Shown: positions 21,551 through 34,151, numbered from the stretch's first letter. The stretch is DNA of 64,000 nucleotides from Acanthosepion pharaonis (GCA_903632075.3 CAHIKZ030000247.1:48501-112500), one strand, 5' to 3'. Notes: generated from the letters alone by a model not told the origin. Numbers and translations are program-made.

Positions 21551-21553
<3 letters not shown>

Positions 21554-21596
<43 letters not shown>

Positions 21597-22940
21597 AAAG
21601 AACAGTAAGATATATAATCCGGTGTTCTTATAGATATTTTTATTTTTACAAAATAGTGCTCGATGTAAATTTACAGAGCATTAATATTATAAATTAACTG
21701 ATTTAAAATGTTTTTTCGTTACACAGTTCTAACCATGTTTCACAAATGGAAGCTAAAAGCTTCGAATTTAATTTTGTAATTAAATTAAAGACATTAGTTC
21801 CATTTCATCCTCAAGCGAATTTTGGAGTAACTTAATTTTAAATTTACTGGCACGGCAAAAATCATAATTTACAGTTTCCAAGGATACAGAGAAATCCATT
21901 CATCCAGACAAGGGTTGGTTGCGTGTTCATTTTATTAACTTTTGTTGGATCAGTTATTAGTTACGTTTGAAAAAGGGGTTATGTTTAGGTAGGGATAGGG
22001 ATGTATTTTTCAACGAATTCTGACATCCGTTAAATGAATGTCGTCTGGGTCTTTTTTTTTTTTTTTTTTAAAAAAAACATTATTGTTAACGGCAAAAATT
22101 CTTACGGCATTTTTTCTATTTGTATGCTTAAAGATTTTTGGGGGATGTTTAGGTTAGAATACGTTTTATTTAAAATATTTTCAACTTTAATTTTTAAATA
22201 TTTTAAAATCTTTTCACTTTTAATTTTTGATAGACTATATTTCTTTTTAAAACAAGTAATTGTATTAGAATTATTTACAGTATGTAAAATTATTTTCATA
22301 TCAAGTATAAGTATGTATATTACCAGGTCACATTTTTAAAAAAATTTTATATTTAAATATTAAAAATTAAGTAAAATTTATGATAATGACGGCAAAAAAT
22401 ATCTAATTCAATTCTGATTTAGTACACTTTTATTTTTTATAAACTTAGTAATATATAGTTTCTCATGTATGTACAAAGGACATGGGTCATTTCATGGCCT
22501 ACATATTCTAGCTTTTCATAAAAGATGTTTAGGTTAGAATTCGTTTTATTTAACTACAATTTAAAAAAATTTTTTAAATATTTTCACTGTTAATTTTAAT
22601 AGACTATTTTTTATATAAAAAAGTAAATGTAATAGAATATCTTACAGTATATAAAATTATATTTTCACAGCTAATATAATTATGTATCGCACTTTTTAAT
22701 TTTATTTTTAGATATTATTCAAGGAAAATTTTTGACAATGACGGCACAAAATAGCTATTTCATTTCTTTGATTCAGTAAATTTTTATTTTCTATAAACTT
22801 AGTAATACATAGTTTCTCATTTATGCACAAAGGACATATTCTATTTAAGACGTGAAAGAAAGACAGGAATTATTCTAGCTTTTCTTATTAACTTCCATTT
22901 TACTGTAGGTGTTTTATTTGATTCTTTTAGGTGCCAGAAG
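21554..22940 (+). repeat. PLE-associated terminal array, two internal ~355-380-bp units
   Basis: After (TA)n comes AGAAAGAACAGTAAGATATA and a body including CAAATGGAAGCTAAAAGCTT. Two direct repeats follow: TGTTTAGGTTAGAATNCGTT at about 22146 and 22526, and AATGACGGCANAAAATA at about 22385 and 22737. The whole block recurs in reverse complement at 29139-30300, and its start recurs at 47075-47205. The first part is also present beside the PLE RT at 28016-28120, which links the array to PLE termini. Confidence 0.75.
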
Positions 22941-23320
22941 TACTTTGAGAGAGATGTTTGATTTTTATATTTACATTTTTTTATTTATTTATTTTTTAAA
23001 ATAATTTTGAATCTTACTAATATAAAGACCCCTTCCCGACCACCTAGGAAACAAGTTTATTCACCCTAAGGTATTCTATTGATAATTATAAATTTGGATA
23101 TAAATGAGATTCAGGAAAAAACTCTGTGCAAAAAAACTGACTCAGATATCACATTCTAATGATTAAACTGGTAAATTTAAAGAGCTTTTAACAAAATATT
23201 GAAAACTATTTTACAATACACTCAGAACAATATTCTACAGAATTCTAGAACATCTTAAATTAAATCTAGAGTATTCCAGAATATTCCAGAAAGCCTCATA
23301 CGGTATAAAACAGCTTGAAA
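22941..23320. other. AT-rich spacer
   Basis: No gene. Near 23270-23295 there is ATTCCAGAATATTCCAGAA, possibly end debris of the Tc1 relic that follows. Confidence 0.35.
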
Positions 23321-23339
23321 TAGCCACTCAAGTCACTAA

Positions 23340-23870
23340 ACAGATGAAAGGATACAAACACGCATCAGAATTACTTAAGGGATCTATTACTGCCCTCTGA
23401 AAAACAGTCATGTCTACGAGAGAAATTGCAAAAATTGCTATAACCTCACAATCAACTCCCTCGAGTGCTTAGGGCACATAATGATGCCATTCCTGCTCCA
23501 AGGAAGAAAACAAGGGGACGAAAGAAAAAGATTGAGGATAGAACTGGCAGGGTAATCAAGAGAGAAGTTGCGAAGAATAGGACTATAACTAGCCAAGAAA
23601 TTGCAGCTAGTCTAAGCGAAGAGAAAGGTGTTCGTCTTGCCTCTTCAACAGTCCGTCAGAACAAGGTTACAAATCTAGCTAGAACAAGGCTATAAATCTT
23701 GTACACGAAGATTTAAGCCACTAATGAGCAAAGCCAACAAAGCCAAGAGACTTGTATGGGCCCACAATTACAAAGATTTCACCGTAGAAGACTTGAAGAA
23801 TGTTCTCTTCTCCGATGAAACGAAAGTTGAGCTAAATTCAAAGGATAAAGTGAGTCACTTTTATCGAACA
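23340..23870 (+). pseudogene. Tc1-like transposase relic (N-terminal to first catalytic D)
   Basis: The reading gives STREIAKIAITSQST, then PRKKTRGRKKKIEDRTGRVI (the basic GRPRK-like linker) and TITSQEIAASLSEEKGVRLA (second helix-turn-helix). After a frameshift near 23670 come FKPLMSKANKAKRLVWAH and LKNVLFSDETKVEL. SDE is the first catalytic Asp context of Tc1 transposases. The frame is then cut off by the TA microsatellite at 23877, so the other two catalytic acids are missing. Confidence 0.85.
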
Positions 23871-23873
23871 GCA

Positions 23874-23876
<3 letters not shown>

Positions 23877-23941
<65 letters not shown>
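23877..23941. repeat. (TA)n microsatellite truncating a transposase
   Basis: About 64 bp of pure TA. It breaks the Tc1 relic. Confidence 0.97.
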
Positions 23942-23944
<3 letters not shown>

Positions 23945-24184
23945 TATATATATAGATGCATTTGTTGTGTTCGGTAGCGTTGTATAATTCACTTGTATAT
24001 GTGTATCATAATTCTAGTTGTGTGTGCAGAAATCAGTTGATAATGTGTGTATTTGTGTGTGTGTGTGCGTGTGTGTGCGTGTGCATTTAATTTAGGTTGC
24101 ATCGGTTACGGTTGTAGGAAAATTAATCTTTTAGATTTATTAATTATGGGTTTTATAAAAGTTGATGATTTAATAAAGTATCTT

Positions 24185-24995
24185 TGACGTGTGTATATTG
24201 ATGGGAAGATATTTATCAGGACCACATCTAAGTATTTTCCTATTAGGGTGACGTTTATTAAGTCGAAGTCGTGGGTTTTCAAAGAGTATACAAGAGTTCA
24301 AAGGGTTGTTCAAAGGTAAGTCTCTCTTATGTTCGTAGGCTTTCAAATTTCTATAAGTTTCGCAAATATAACTCTTTTTGTATTGCTGGCTTTTATACTG
24401 TAAATCCCCGTATCTGATGTTGGATCTATGTTTATAGCTGATTAAATCTTTAATTGTCTTGGTAATGATTTTAGTGTTGGGGATAACTTGTTTGTTCGTA
24501 AAATTTTGTTGATAGAGAATTGAAGGGTAGGATAATGAATTTTGTTTATTTTGTCGAAGGGTAGAATAATGAATTTTGTAGTTGGTGGTGCAGTTGTTGA
24601 CGTTAAAGGTGCATACAATTTTTTTGGAATTGTGAACTTTGTAAGCTTGATTTAGCGTTTAGGGTGAAATCATGTAGGTAGTGAACAAGTGTTGAGCGGT
24701 CTCTGACTGCGCGCGCCTTCTGTCGAACTCTCTGCGTTAGCAGAGAGGAACCCGGACGAGGATACCCACATTAAACCGGCCTTGTGCCACATTCTATCCT
24801 CGTGGGTGGATCGATAAATACTCAGTGAACAAGTTTAAACTATTTTTCTTCAATGTATTTCTCTTCTTCATCAAGTGTTGCATATTGTAAGAGCTATGAT
24901 AAGTCCTGATTTTATGTTTTGGCTGTGGTGGGAATAGAAATTGATCAAATCATTTTTGTTAGTGGGTTTAATAAACAGGTCGATTTGAAAATGAT
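24185..24995 (-). pseudogene. Second PLE lineage: RT C-terminus plus GIY-YIG, frameshifted
   Basis: On the minus strand 24990-24840 reads DLFIKPTNKNDLINFYSHHS and NIKSGLI, then LDEEEKYIEEK. This is the conserved stretch after RT motif C in PLEs (KPTDKN..FYS.H...K.G.I). Further along are NTKIITKTIKDL, TGIYSI (24389-24415) and, in another frame, SYICETYRNLKAYEHKRDL (24322-24383). Together these are GIY ... YIG-ET.RNLK...EHKRD of the endonuclease, with YIG changed to YIC. At least two frameshifts and the SINE at 24691-24823 break it. It differs clearly from the 13.1-kb and 28-kb PLEs. Confidence 0.8.
24691..24823 (+). mobile_element. Short GC-rich SINE with perfect 11-bp target duplication
   Basis: The target duplication AGTGAACAAGT lies at 24680-24690 and 24824-24834. 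The 133-bp insert is GC-rich and ends CACATTAAACCGGCCTTGTG, CCACATTC and TCGTGGGTGGATCGATAAAT. It splits the PLE reading frame on the minus strand between EKYIEEK and the IHYPT-like region. Relatives are at 35954-36112 and 14950-15190. Confidence 0.85.
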
Positions 24996-25302
24996 TAAAA
25001 AAAATCTTTCAAACTCTAATAAGGTCTTGAAGAAATAAAAGTAAAAATAAGTTTTCAACAATGTCTTTACGAAAAATGTTTTATCAAAATCGAAAATATT
25101 TCTATGAAATTTTGCCAACGTTGCAATGTAAATTAATGTCCATCAAAGTCTTTAAGTGAAAAAAGAGACTTTAAAGAAATCGAAAATATTTCTATGCTGG
25201 CAGATGTAGTTTATCGTCATACCCTGAATGCAAGCATTTTATAGGCATCTACTATAACACCATATTTATCAATAAAAATACTTTAGATGGTTGAGTCCTA
25301 GT

Positions 25303-25900
25303 CCAGCGGTCGGCAAACATTTGTACTTAAACGACAAAATGTATAATTTTAAATTTGGTGGACCACTAATATGAATTTAGAAAAAAAGGTAAATGCATTT
25401 ATATAATGATAATAATCGGAAAACTGTTATTTTATTTACATAAAATGCCCCCATTAAAGCTAACAAAATTACAGTGTAATTATTTAAATAAAACAAATAT
25501 AAAATTTGAAGTTTGTTCAAGTATTACACATATTTAGTGTGGTATTTGTTCCTGTTTGAAATCATTTTGTAGATTTTTGGCTCTAATGACGTCACTGCAA
25601 GATGGAGAGCTGTGTTTACTTCAAGCCAAGAGCGGTACTGAGTTTTAATTACTATGACAGATAAAAATGTCTTTTCGCACAAATATTTTGCTGGAAATTG
25701 AATTTTTCATTGCTTTTTTACAGAGTGATGGGTAATCATTTTTTTTATAAAGAGCCAAAAATGAGGTCTTGATAAGGATGACTGGAATTTAGCTTTGAGA
25801 CTGTCGTCACAAGATAGATCGATAAGGCTTTCTTTTTTTATTCATGCTTAAATTGCTATCTTCAGTGTTTGCTGCATATAGATCTGTTACCCACATATTT
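25303..25900. mobile_element. hAT-type end fragment (CAGCGGTCGGCAAAC)
   Basis: CAGCGGTCGGCAAACATTTG at about 25305 is the standard start of another hAT terminal repeat class. GTGGACCACTAATATGAATT follows. No opposite end was found, so only a fragment is claimed; the boundary at 25900 is approximate. Confidence 0.45.
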
Positions 25901-25934
25901 ACATGCCTATTACCTTTGGGTAATTGTTGTGGAT

Positions 25935-26335
25935 TCCAAGATGAAATCCGGTACCAATAAATAAAAAACGCCAAGAATGAATATAGTAAAATAATGTATT
26001 AACGTAATAATACAAACTGGTAATGCAGGTTAGTAGTTCCAGGAATACGGGTTAGTAGCAAAATATCTATACAGTCTTTGGTATTGAAGTATCGCTGTAT
26101 GACTTACTGAGTCTACGTGCTCGCTCACTGTGACTCTTGCTGGCTACGTTCGTTCTGTCTGTCTGTTACCTTCACCTTCTGTCGGTTACCTACAACGCTG
26201 TTACCTCACTCTCACTCTTCCGGTTACCTACAACCTTTCACTCTCCCTCTTGAGTGTTCAGGTAGCAGTAGTATATGTATATACTGGGTGAGTCCAATTG
26301 TGTAAAAAGGGGAGGACCCCTCAACAGTAATAAAA
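25935..26335. other. LTR-like block (weak)
   Basis: A CT-rich, mid-GC segment with repeated GTTACCT and CTACAAC motifs, like a solo LTR read from the minus strand. No terminal dinucleotides or duplication were confirmed. Confidence 0.25.
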
Positions 26336-26444
26336 AGCAAAAAATTCGTCAGCGACTGTAAGTGCTGTTGTACAATGGATACCATTTGCCGGCTGACACC
26401 CTTCTCTCCCATATATTCATAAAAAGTTATAAACATTTGTAGGT

Positions 26445-26700
26445 CAACATCAAGAAGAGGCAGCTGAAATTTTGTGGAGACGTAATGAGAAAGGAAGGCT
26501 TGGGAAATCCGATACTCACAGGGCGGATAGAGGAAAAGAGGGACAAGGGAAAGCAACGCGTAACATATTTAATGGGCTGTGGATGGCAGAAAAGAATCTG
26601 GGAGAAATAAAATTCAAAGCTTATTGAGAGTTACAAGAGACAGGAGGAGGTGGAGAGCCATGATCGCCTATCTCCTGAAGGGACACGACAGATAAAAGAA
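26445..26700 (+). mobile_element. RTE-like LINE C-terminal fragment
   Basis: The reading INIKKRQLKFCGDVMRKEGL, GNPILTGRIEEKRDKGKQRV and a tail ending SPEGTRQI matches the RT C-terminal segment of 'endonuclease-reverse transcriptase' LINEs (RRRLQFLGHIMR..L...I..GKIEGKR..GRQR). Copies lie at 37690-38165, 42305-42500 and 52960-53490. Truncated on both sides. Confidence 0.75.
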
Positions 26701-27700
26701 GAATATTTGAGAAGACAGTACAGTATATTTATTTATATTTGTCTACCGGTCTGAATATTTGAGAAATCTTATTAAAGTAAAATATGCAGTTAGAATTTTG
26801 AGGGAGAGCGAATATTTTTTTCTCGACCGGTAAACGAAAATAAATAGATATGCTGTTTAATAAATACACGGTGTGTATTCGCTAAAAATAACGTTGAAAT
26901 ATATAGTTTGTAGATGATAAAATGTATTGTTGGCAATTTTATTATAAAAATGTACTATTGATTTTTATTTGGGGGTTTAATATTTGTCCCTAACTGGGTC
27001 AGGGCGGACCTGGGAGTTAAGAGGTGATTCAATGCTCAACAAAACCGCCAATTTCCCTATAAGAAGGAAGCCAACGGTGAGTAGGAGGAGTAAAGAATTG
27101 AGCAATAAAATTATAGGTCTCTTCGAAGTTGATGATGGTATCAAGATAAATGCTAAGAATTATTGTATGTCCTTGACAAAACGTGTTCCGAGCGCTACAA
27201 ACCGCAACTAATAAACTAACGAGTATATTCTTGCAAAACAATACTCCTTCAATTCTCCAAAGGTTGCCCACCTTGCCAAAAAAAAAAAAAAAGTTTTAAA
27301 GAATACCAAATAAATGCAATGGCTCTCAGCCACATCAGAATCGAAAAACTGTAATCAATCGCTAAAAGAGATGTAAATCAGAATATAAAACAACAGTCGG
27401 CCAATGAACTTATATGGGAACCAATAAAAACTGTTGAGAATAATGTTATTGTTGAAAGTGTGGAAAAGTTAAGAAAACAAGTTTTTAAGAGACTGATGAA
27501 CATTAGTGATTTCATAAAGTTCATGCTAACATGTAATATAAGAAAATAATAATTTATTCATGTATGTGTAATACTGTGTCAATCAAATATATCTCCCTAA
27601 GGCCTATATATTTTAATTATTTATAAATAAAATATAGAGTTGCTCTTTGTATAATAAACCTAACACATCGAGAAAAGTGTTTTATCAATATTTTATAAGG
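26701..27700. other. No recognised gene
   Basis: A 76-codon frame at 26984-27211 (NKTANFPIRRKPTVSRRSKE) is basic and could be helix-turn-helix debris, but I do not recognise it. Two ACCGGT-containing blocks (26745 and 26828) are nearly inverted and may mark MITE ends. Confidence 0.3.
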
Positions 27701-27732
27701 GTAAATATGAACAGAAATGCATACGATATATT

Positions 27733-27736
<4 letters not shown>

Positions 27737-27791
<55 letters not shown>

Positions 27792-27964
27792 AAAGGTTAA
27801 TGGCCAGATTTGAGTTGGACCAGGAAATAGTAGTATTAAAAAGTGTTCAATACACGTGTGAAAAAAAATAAAAAAATAAAAAAAATAAATAAAAAGTAGA
27901 TCAGTTGATTCCAGTATCTTGGTTCCAACCTTCTCTCTCTCTATATATGTATATATATATATAG

Positions 27965-28007
<43 letters not shown>

Positions 28008-28010
28008 GAA
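27737..28010. repeat. (AC)n, A-rich and (TA)n tracts
   Basis: AC run at 27737-27777, A-rich stretch around 27867-27895, CT run and (TA)n at 27935-28003. Confidence 0.93.
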
Positions 28011-29138
28011 TTAATTGATTTAAAATATGTTTTTTTCGCTACACAGTTCTAACCATGTTTCAAAAATGGAAGCTAAAAGCTCCGAATTTAATTTTGTAAT
28101 TAAATTAAAGACATTAATTCCAAAACTGGAAACTTTTATAAAACCACCACAAAGGAATACAACGAACTAATAAATAAGGACCTACATAAGAACTACAATA
28201 AAGCGAATAAAAATGACCTCAACATAGTTCGGAATATCAATACTAGCAGTAAGGAAATCACTGATAAACTAAAGATCAGTGATAGAGTAGGTCAACTATA
28301 TCAAATGAATGCTGCATAACCTTAAAGGACCACAAACCAGATTTTGAGGCTAATCCCACTACAAGGATAATAAATCCTACAAGACCGGATATCGGAAAAA
28401 TTAGTAAAATGATCCTTGAAAGGGTAAATAAACAAATTAAAGAAAAAATAAGCCTGAAACTATGGATTAATACCAAGGAAGTGATAAACTGGTTTACTAA
28501 CATAAAAGAAAAAAACAATTGTACACTAATGCTGTTTGATATTAATAATTATTACCAATCAATATCTAAAGAACTATTTATCAATGCGTTGGACTTTGCC
28601 ACCCACTATACGGATATTACATATGAAGAAAAGAACATTATTCTATATGCGAAAAAATCGGTACTTATACATAAAGGTGAGCAATGGATTAAGAATTCTT
28701 ATGACCACTTTGACATCACAATGGGATCACTAGACTCAGCTGTGTCTTCTGATCTCATTGGTCATTTTATATTATACAACCTTACAGCGCACCGTGATAT
28801 CAATATAACTGACATTGGTTTGTACAGAGACGATGGACTTATGGTTATTAGAAACTCAACTAACTTCAAAATAGATAGAATTAGAAAGGTTTTATATAAA
28901 GAATTTAAAAGCATGGGCTTAAAAATTACGGTTAGCACTAAATTAAAAAATGTGAACTTCCTGGATATAACATTAGATCTAAATAAAAATACATACACAT
29001 CTTATAAAAAAACCCAACACCAATCCTTTATATATACACCCTAAATCAAATCACCCTCACATCTATAATTAAACATATACCGTTATCAGTAAACGAATTA
29101 GTACAAATTCAGCAAATGACAAGATTTTACTTAGTGCG
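28010..29138 (+). pseudogene. Penelope-like element reverse transcriptase fragment
   Basis: 28016-28120 repeats part of the terminal array. From 28121 the reading is EYNELINKDLHKNYNKANKN, then a stop/frameshift near 28318, then CITLKDHKPDFEANPTTRII and PTRPDIGKISKMILERVN. The long open frame to 29041 carries motif A LMLFDINNYYQSIS, motif B ITMGSLDSAVSSDLIGH, the catalytic motif C LYRDDGL, and FLDITLDL. YRDD is intact. The normal continuation (KPN..YI...SNHP..I.K.IP.S..KRIS) follows with frame changes to about 29138, where an inverted terminal array begins. No endonuclease part is attached. Upstream codons lie across the frameshift, so this copy is inactive. Confidence 0.9.
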
Positions 29139-30294
29139 ATACATACTTATATTTAACATGAAAAAATAATTTTATATACTGTAAATAATTCTATTACATT
29201 TACTTTTTTTTCTCTAAAAAATAGTCTATTAAAATAACAGTGAAATTTAGGTTGTATTTAAAATTGTAGTTAAATAAAATGAATTTTAACATAAACTTCT
29301 TTTAAATTGTAATTAAATAAAACGTTTTCTAACCTTAAGACCTCCCTCTTAGTACTACACGCACTTAAAAGAATCCAATAGAACACCTACAGTAAAAAGA
29401 AATTAATATGAAATGCTAGAAGATGTAAGCTTTTGAATGAGCCATGTCCTTTGTACTTACATGAGAAACAATATATTACTAGGTTTATATAAAAAATAAA
29501 AGTTTACTAAATCAGTGAAATTAAGTAGCTAATTTGGCCGTCATTGTCATAAAGTTTACTTAAATAATATTTAAATAATAAAAAAAAATTGAAACCTAAT
29601 AATATACATACTTATACTTGATGTGAAATAATTCTACATACTGTAAGGGATTCTAATTACATTTAATTGTTCTTAAAAGAAATATAGTATATTAAAAGTT
29701 AAAAATTAAAAGTTAAAATATTTCAAATCGTAGTTAAATAAAACATATTCTAACCTACCCCCCCCCAAATTTTTTAAATATATAAATAGAAAAAAATGCC
29801 GTAAGAATTTTTGCCGTTAACAATAGAATTTAAAAAAATCCAGACGACAAGCATTTAACGGATGTTAGATTTCATTGAAAAATACATCCCAACCCCCTAC
29901 CAAAACGTAACTAATAACTGATACATCAAAATATAGACATAATGAACACGCAGACACCCCTTGTCTGGTGTAAGTGGATTTATCTGTAACCTTGGAAACG
30001 TGAATTATGATTTTATCTGTGTCTTTAAAACCCAGTAATTTTAAAAGTTACTCCAAAAATCTTTTGAGGATGAAATGGAACTAATTTCTTTAATTTAATT
30101 ACAAAATTAAATTCGGAGCTTTTTAGCTTCCATTTTTTGAAACATGGTTAAATTAGAACTGCGTAGCAAAAAAAAAAAACATATTTTAAATCAATTAATT
30201 TATAATATTAATGCTCTGTAAATTTACATTGAGCACTATTTTGTAAAAATAAAATATCTATAAGAACATCGGATTATCTATCTTACTGTTCTTT

Positions 30295-30300
<6 letters not shown>
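29139..30300 (-). repeat. Inverted copy of the PLE terminal array
   Basis: Reverse complement of the 21588-22900 block, including the duplicated inner unit and the outer end AAGAACAGTAAGATAGATAA read on the minus strand. A C9 run near 29758 marks divergence. Confidence 0.8.
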
Positions 30301-30346
<46 letters not shown>

Positions 30347-30368
30347 ATGTATATGTATATAAATATGT

Positions 30369-30433
<65 letters not shown>
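30300..30433. repeat. (TA)n and (GT)n microsatellites
   Basis: TA at 30300-30326, GT at 30327-30346 and TA at about 30371-30433. From 30434 to 31260 no gene was recognised. Confidence 0.95.
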
Positions 30434-30436
<3 letters not shown>

Positions 30437-31261
30437 ATATATATGTCCTTTTATGATTTCATTGGACTAGGTTCGTTTACGTTGATGCGACTATGCGTCT
30501 ACACATGCGTACGAACCAGAGACGCTGGAAATTTAAAAATTAAAAAAAAAGTATATGATTTTGGGTGAATAATCTAGTCAATTCCATTTAGATACTTTTT
30601 GTTTTTGTTTCCATCAACTTTGTTATTACATATCACACATTGTGATAACAGAAGATTTGCAAAGAAAGGTGAAATGATGGATGAACCTGGATGTAAATTT
30701 ACAGCGGTGGAAAGAACTTTCTAAACATTTTTGTCTTAGGGAATTTTTTTCTCTTTTAATTAGAGTAGCATTTTTATGACAAAATTTTGGTCATTCGTAT
30801 TACGGTGTTTTCATATAATGTTTTATTTAAACTTCTTGAGGTTTCACCAATATATTCTTTCTAGCAATCCTTTCCGGTGATAGAGTAAATTCCTCCTTCA
30901 AGTTTTGGCTTTTTTTTTTTTTGTATTGATTAAGTCTTGTATTGCTTTAGACGTAGTTGTGACAAATTTTATGCTGAGATAGATAAATGTTGAGTTGAGA
31001 TAAATTCTTTTCAATTGTAGTTATGATAAAGTTGGTGAGAAGAATAGTATATTTTTTTTTTATTTCGTTTGAGTTTGTCAGGACGAGCCGCTTTTCTTAC
31101 AAAATTTCACCATTCTTCCCAGATCTTATGTTACCACAGTCTGGGATATTTAATAATAACGATTAACGAAAGGAAAGCAAAGGAAGAAAGATTTATTCTC
31201 CCATTTTGCGTTTTTCCCGTTATGGGCATTGTTATATCCATGATAGAACAAGACCGAAGAG

Positions 31262-31262
<1 letters not shown>

Positions 31263-31310
<48 letters not shown>

Positions 31311-31311
31311 C
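31263..31311. repeat. (GATA)n, about 12 units
   Basis: Uninterrupted GATA units. It lies just beyond the 3' end of the LINE at 31345. Confidence 0.97.
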
Positions 31312-31344
31312 ACATGTCCCACGTGGAGAACTGTTTTTTTTTTA

Positions 31345-33600
31345 AGCGTTTCGCCCCAAGCAAGGCGGGAATCCACTAGCACGAAAGGGGTTACATAGAG
31401 TTGGAACGAGAGCAAAGAGGAGTCACAGAATAAAGGATGAAGAGAAGGATAGGGGATCGACAATGGCATCTGGAGATGTCGATTGACATTACATTTGAAT
31501 AGTTGGAGATTATAGCTATCAGGGAAGCAAGTGATAGGAAGAGAGTTCCACACACGGGAAGTGCGAGACATGAAGCTATTGGAGTAGAAGAGACAGCTAC
31601 ATTTAACCATTTCAACAGTTAAAGTGTGAGAGCGAAATGCCAGCTTAGTTGAACGCTTAAATTCATGCAGTTTATGAACCAGCGAAAGCATCTCATCGAA
31701 GCTGTTAACGTGAAAGTATTTGTAAAAAAGACAGAGGGAGGCGATTGCACGCCTGTGAGAGAGCGACTGAAGACGAGATGCCAGATCAGGGCCAATTACA
31801 TTCCATATCCGTCTTTGGATTTTATCAAGGACAGACAGAAGGGGCTCTAGACCATATATGGCACCAATACTCCATGCAAGGGCAAATGGTTGATTTGTAG
31901 ATTTGAAGGATCGACACCGGCGAGAAAAATTTCCTGGCGAGGCACAGGAAGCTAACTTTCCTTGTAGTGGACGAAGCTATTGACTCAATATATTTGTCAG
32001 CAGACAATGTGAGACCGAGCAGTCGCAAAGAGGTACTCTCGTGGAGTTGTGCGTCAGACATTCTAATGGAAGGCAGGGATGGTTCTCTGTGGTGAGTAAC
32101 GGGGAGCAGTTTTGTTTTTGAGGCAGTAAAGTTAACCAGACAATACCTGCCCCAGTTTACAACTGATTGGAGGTTCTTTTCGAGACAAACGGCTAGGTTA
32201 GTTTTGTCAACGACACTAGATTTGTTTTTGAGGCAGGAGTAAATAGTAGTGTCGTCCACATAGATGCCAAGTTGGGAACCTATGACATCAGAAAGATCGT
32301 TAATGAAGATAAAGAACAGAGTAGGGCCTAGGATAGAGCCTTGGGGAACACCTGCGTTCGTGGGATAGGAGCTGGAGGAGAATCCGTTGAGAACGACCTT
32401 CAATATACGGTTCGACAGGAATGATTGTATTAAGTTAAACAATCGACCTGAAATTCCATAACCCTGAAGCTTGCGAAGAAGGCCGGCATGTCACACCCTA
32501 TCAAATGCTTTGGAGATATCTAGAGCCACGGCATGAGCTTCTTTGTTATTATGAAGAGCTTGGTAAACAATTTCAGTGATGACCGTAAGCACATCAGCTG
32601 TAGAACGGGAAAAAGCGGAAACCATATTGTTTGTCGGAGAGATGATCATGAGATGTAAGGTGCTTAACCATTTCGGCGTTGATTAAAGCTTCGAAGGATT
32701 TGCTGAAGAGTGGTAGGAGACTGATAGGCCGGTAATTAGAAGGGCCATAAGTGTTTCCAGAGTTCTTAAAGACAGGAACAATGGATGAGGACCTCCAAAC
32801 AGGCTGGAAAACAAGATTAATTGAGGTAGTAGTTATATAATTTGGATAGGGCAGGGGTCAGTTCAGGCGCACATTTCTTCAGGACAATGGCTGGTATCCC
32901 GTCTCCACCACTAGCCTTGTGGGGGTCTAATTTAGAGATAATGCCCAATACCGATGACGGGATTATGTGCCACTCGCTCAATAGAACGTCAGTTCTAAGG
33001 GGGAAATCGGGTGTGTGTATACCGGAAGAGTCGAGCATTGAATTGAATGAGAATTTCCGAGCAAAGCATTCGGCCTTGTCGGCAGAAGAGATCAGAACCT
33101 CAAACTGGTTGAACAAAGGAGATATAGAGGGTTTGCTATTGTTAAGTACGCTCTTGCAGAGACATCAATAATCCAATGGAGCCGAATTTGCGAGACTCAA
33201 TACGTTCTTTCATTCAAGCAGCAAATAGTGACTTTGCTTCATTGAGGACACGCTTACACTCGTTATGGGCAGAGACAAAGAGACGTCTATTGCAGTCAGA
33301 CATGTCGCTACGATATAGGTGGAAGAGGTGATTCCTATGGGCACTAGCAAAAGAGCAAGCAGCGGAGAACCAAGAATAGGAGCACGATCTTTCCTTATAT
33401 TTCCTTGAGGGATTCCAGCCTTAACCCAGGAGGAAGCACATTCTTGAACGGGGAGCGTAATAACAGCATCCCATGGGACATCGCGAAGGAAATCCCGGAA
33501 CGAGTTCTAGTCTGCACGTTGATAGCAGAACGACGTTCTAGTGGTAGGAACTTCTTTGCAGGGGATGGGTAAAGCAAATTATTAGGAACAAAAAGGAAAA
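31345..33600 (-). pseudogene. CR1-like LINE, most of the reverse transcriptase domain
   Basis: In minus-strand order the copy shows LDPHKASGGDGIPAIVLKK (about 32900), VALDISKAFDRV then TGA where Trp is expected (about 32490), LSNRILKVVLNGFSSS, AGVPQGSILGPTLF with INDL, and the catalytic GIYVDDTTIY near 32260. After that come KYIESI, RTSRVWNSLP and ITCFPDSYN at the C-terminus, and a 3' end in GCGTTTCGCCCCAAGC context. YVDD is intact, but stops and frameshifts inactivate it. The endonuclease domain is absent (5' truncated). It moves by target-primed reverse transcription when active. Confidence 0.88.
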
Positions 33601-33999
33601 ATCTTACATATAATTTGGAGATACTTCTGACCTGGAGAAGCCATTTTTAGGACTCCAGATTTAAACGGGCCAAATTCATCTATGTCCCAAAGGGAAACAA
33701 CACCATGTACTTGTAAGCTGCTGGGAGAGACAGAAGGAAGCAACCTTGTCGTTTAATTGTTGTCCACGAACTGAAAAATGGCTGCCGCTTTGGTCATTTA
33801 TATGGAGTGACGTAACAAAGCGGTCGTAATGTGACCCATTTGAATATATCTACCAAGGGGATATATGCAGCTTCTCTGTCCCTACAATGGAAACAAGAAC
33901 AAATATAATCTAAATTGGCTAGAAGATATACCCATTTTTTTTTAAATTTAAAATTCCCATCGTTTCCGGTTCGTGCGCACATATAGTCACATTATTTTA

Positions 34000-34056
34000 A
34001 ATATAATCTTAGTCCGATGAAATCCTAAAGACGAAACGCGTCACACGGAAACTTTT
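34000..34056 (+). ncRNA. Degenerate hammerhead-like motif
   Basis: CCGATGA (one change from CUGAUGA), a weak stem, GAAA, a self-complementary ACGCGU and C occur in order around 34014-34045. The relative at 57755-57805 has CTGATGA and GAAACGCATC. It probably marks a PLE terminus. Confidence 0.45.
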
Positions 34057-34096
34057 TTCACTTTGTCATACATTTTCCTCTATTCTGTACCGTTAT

Positions 34097-34099
<3 letters not shown>

Positions 34100-34151
<52 letters not shown>
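34100..34151. repeat. (TA)n
   Basis: About 52 bp of TA between the hammerhead-like motif and the next LINE fragment. Confidence 0.96.
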
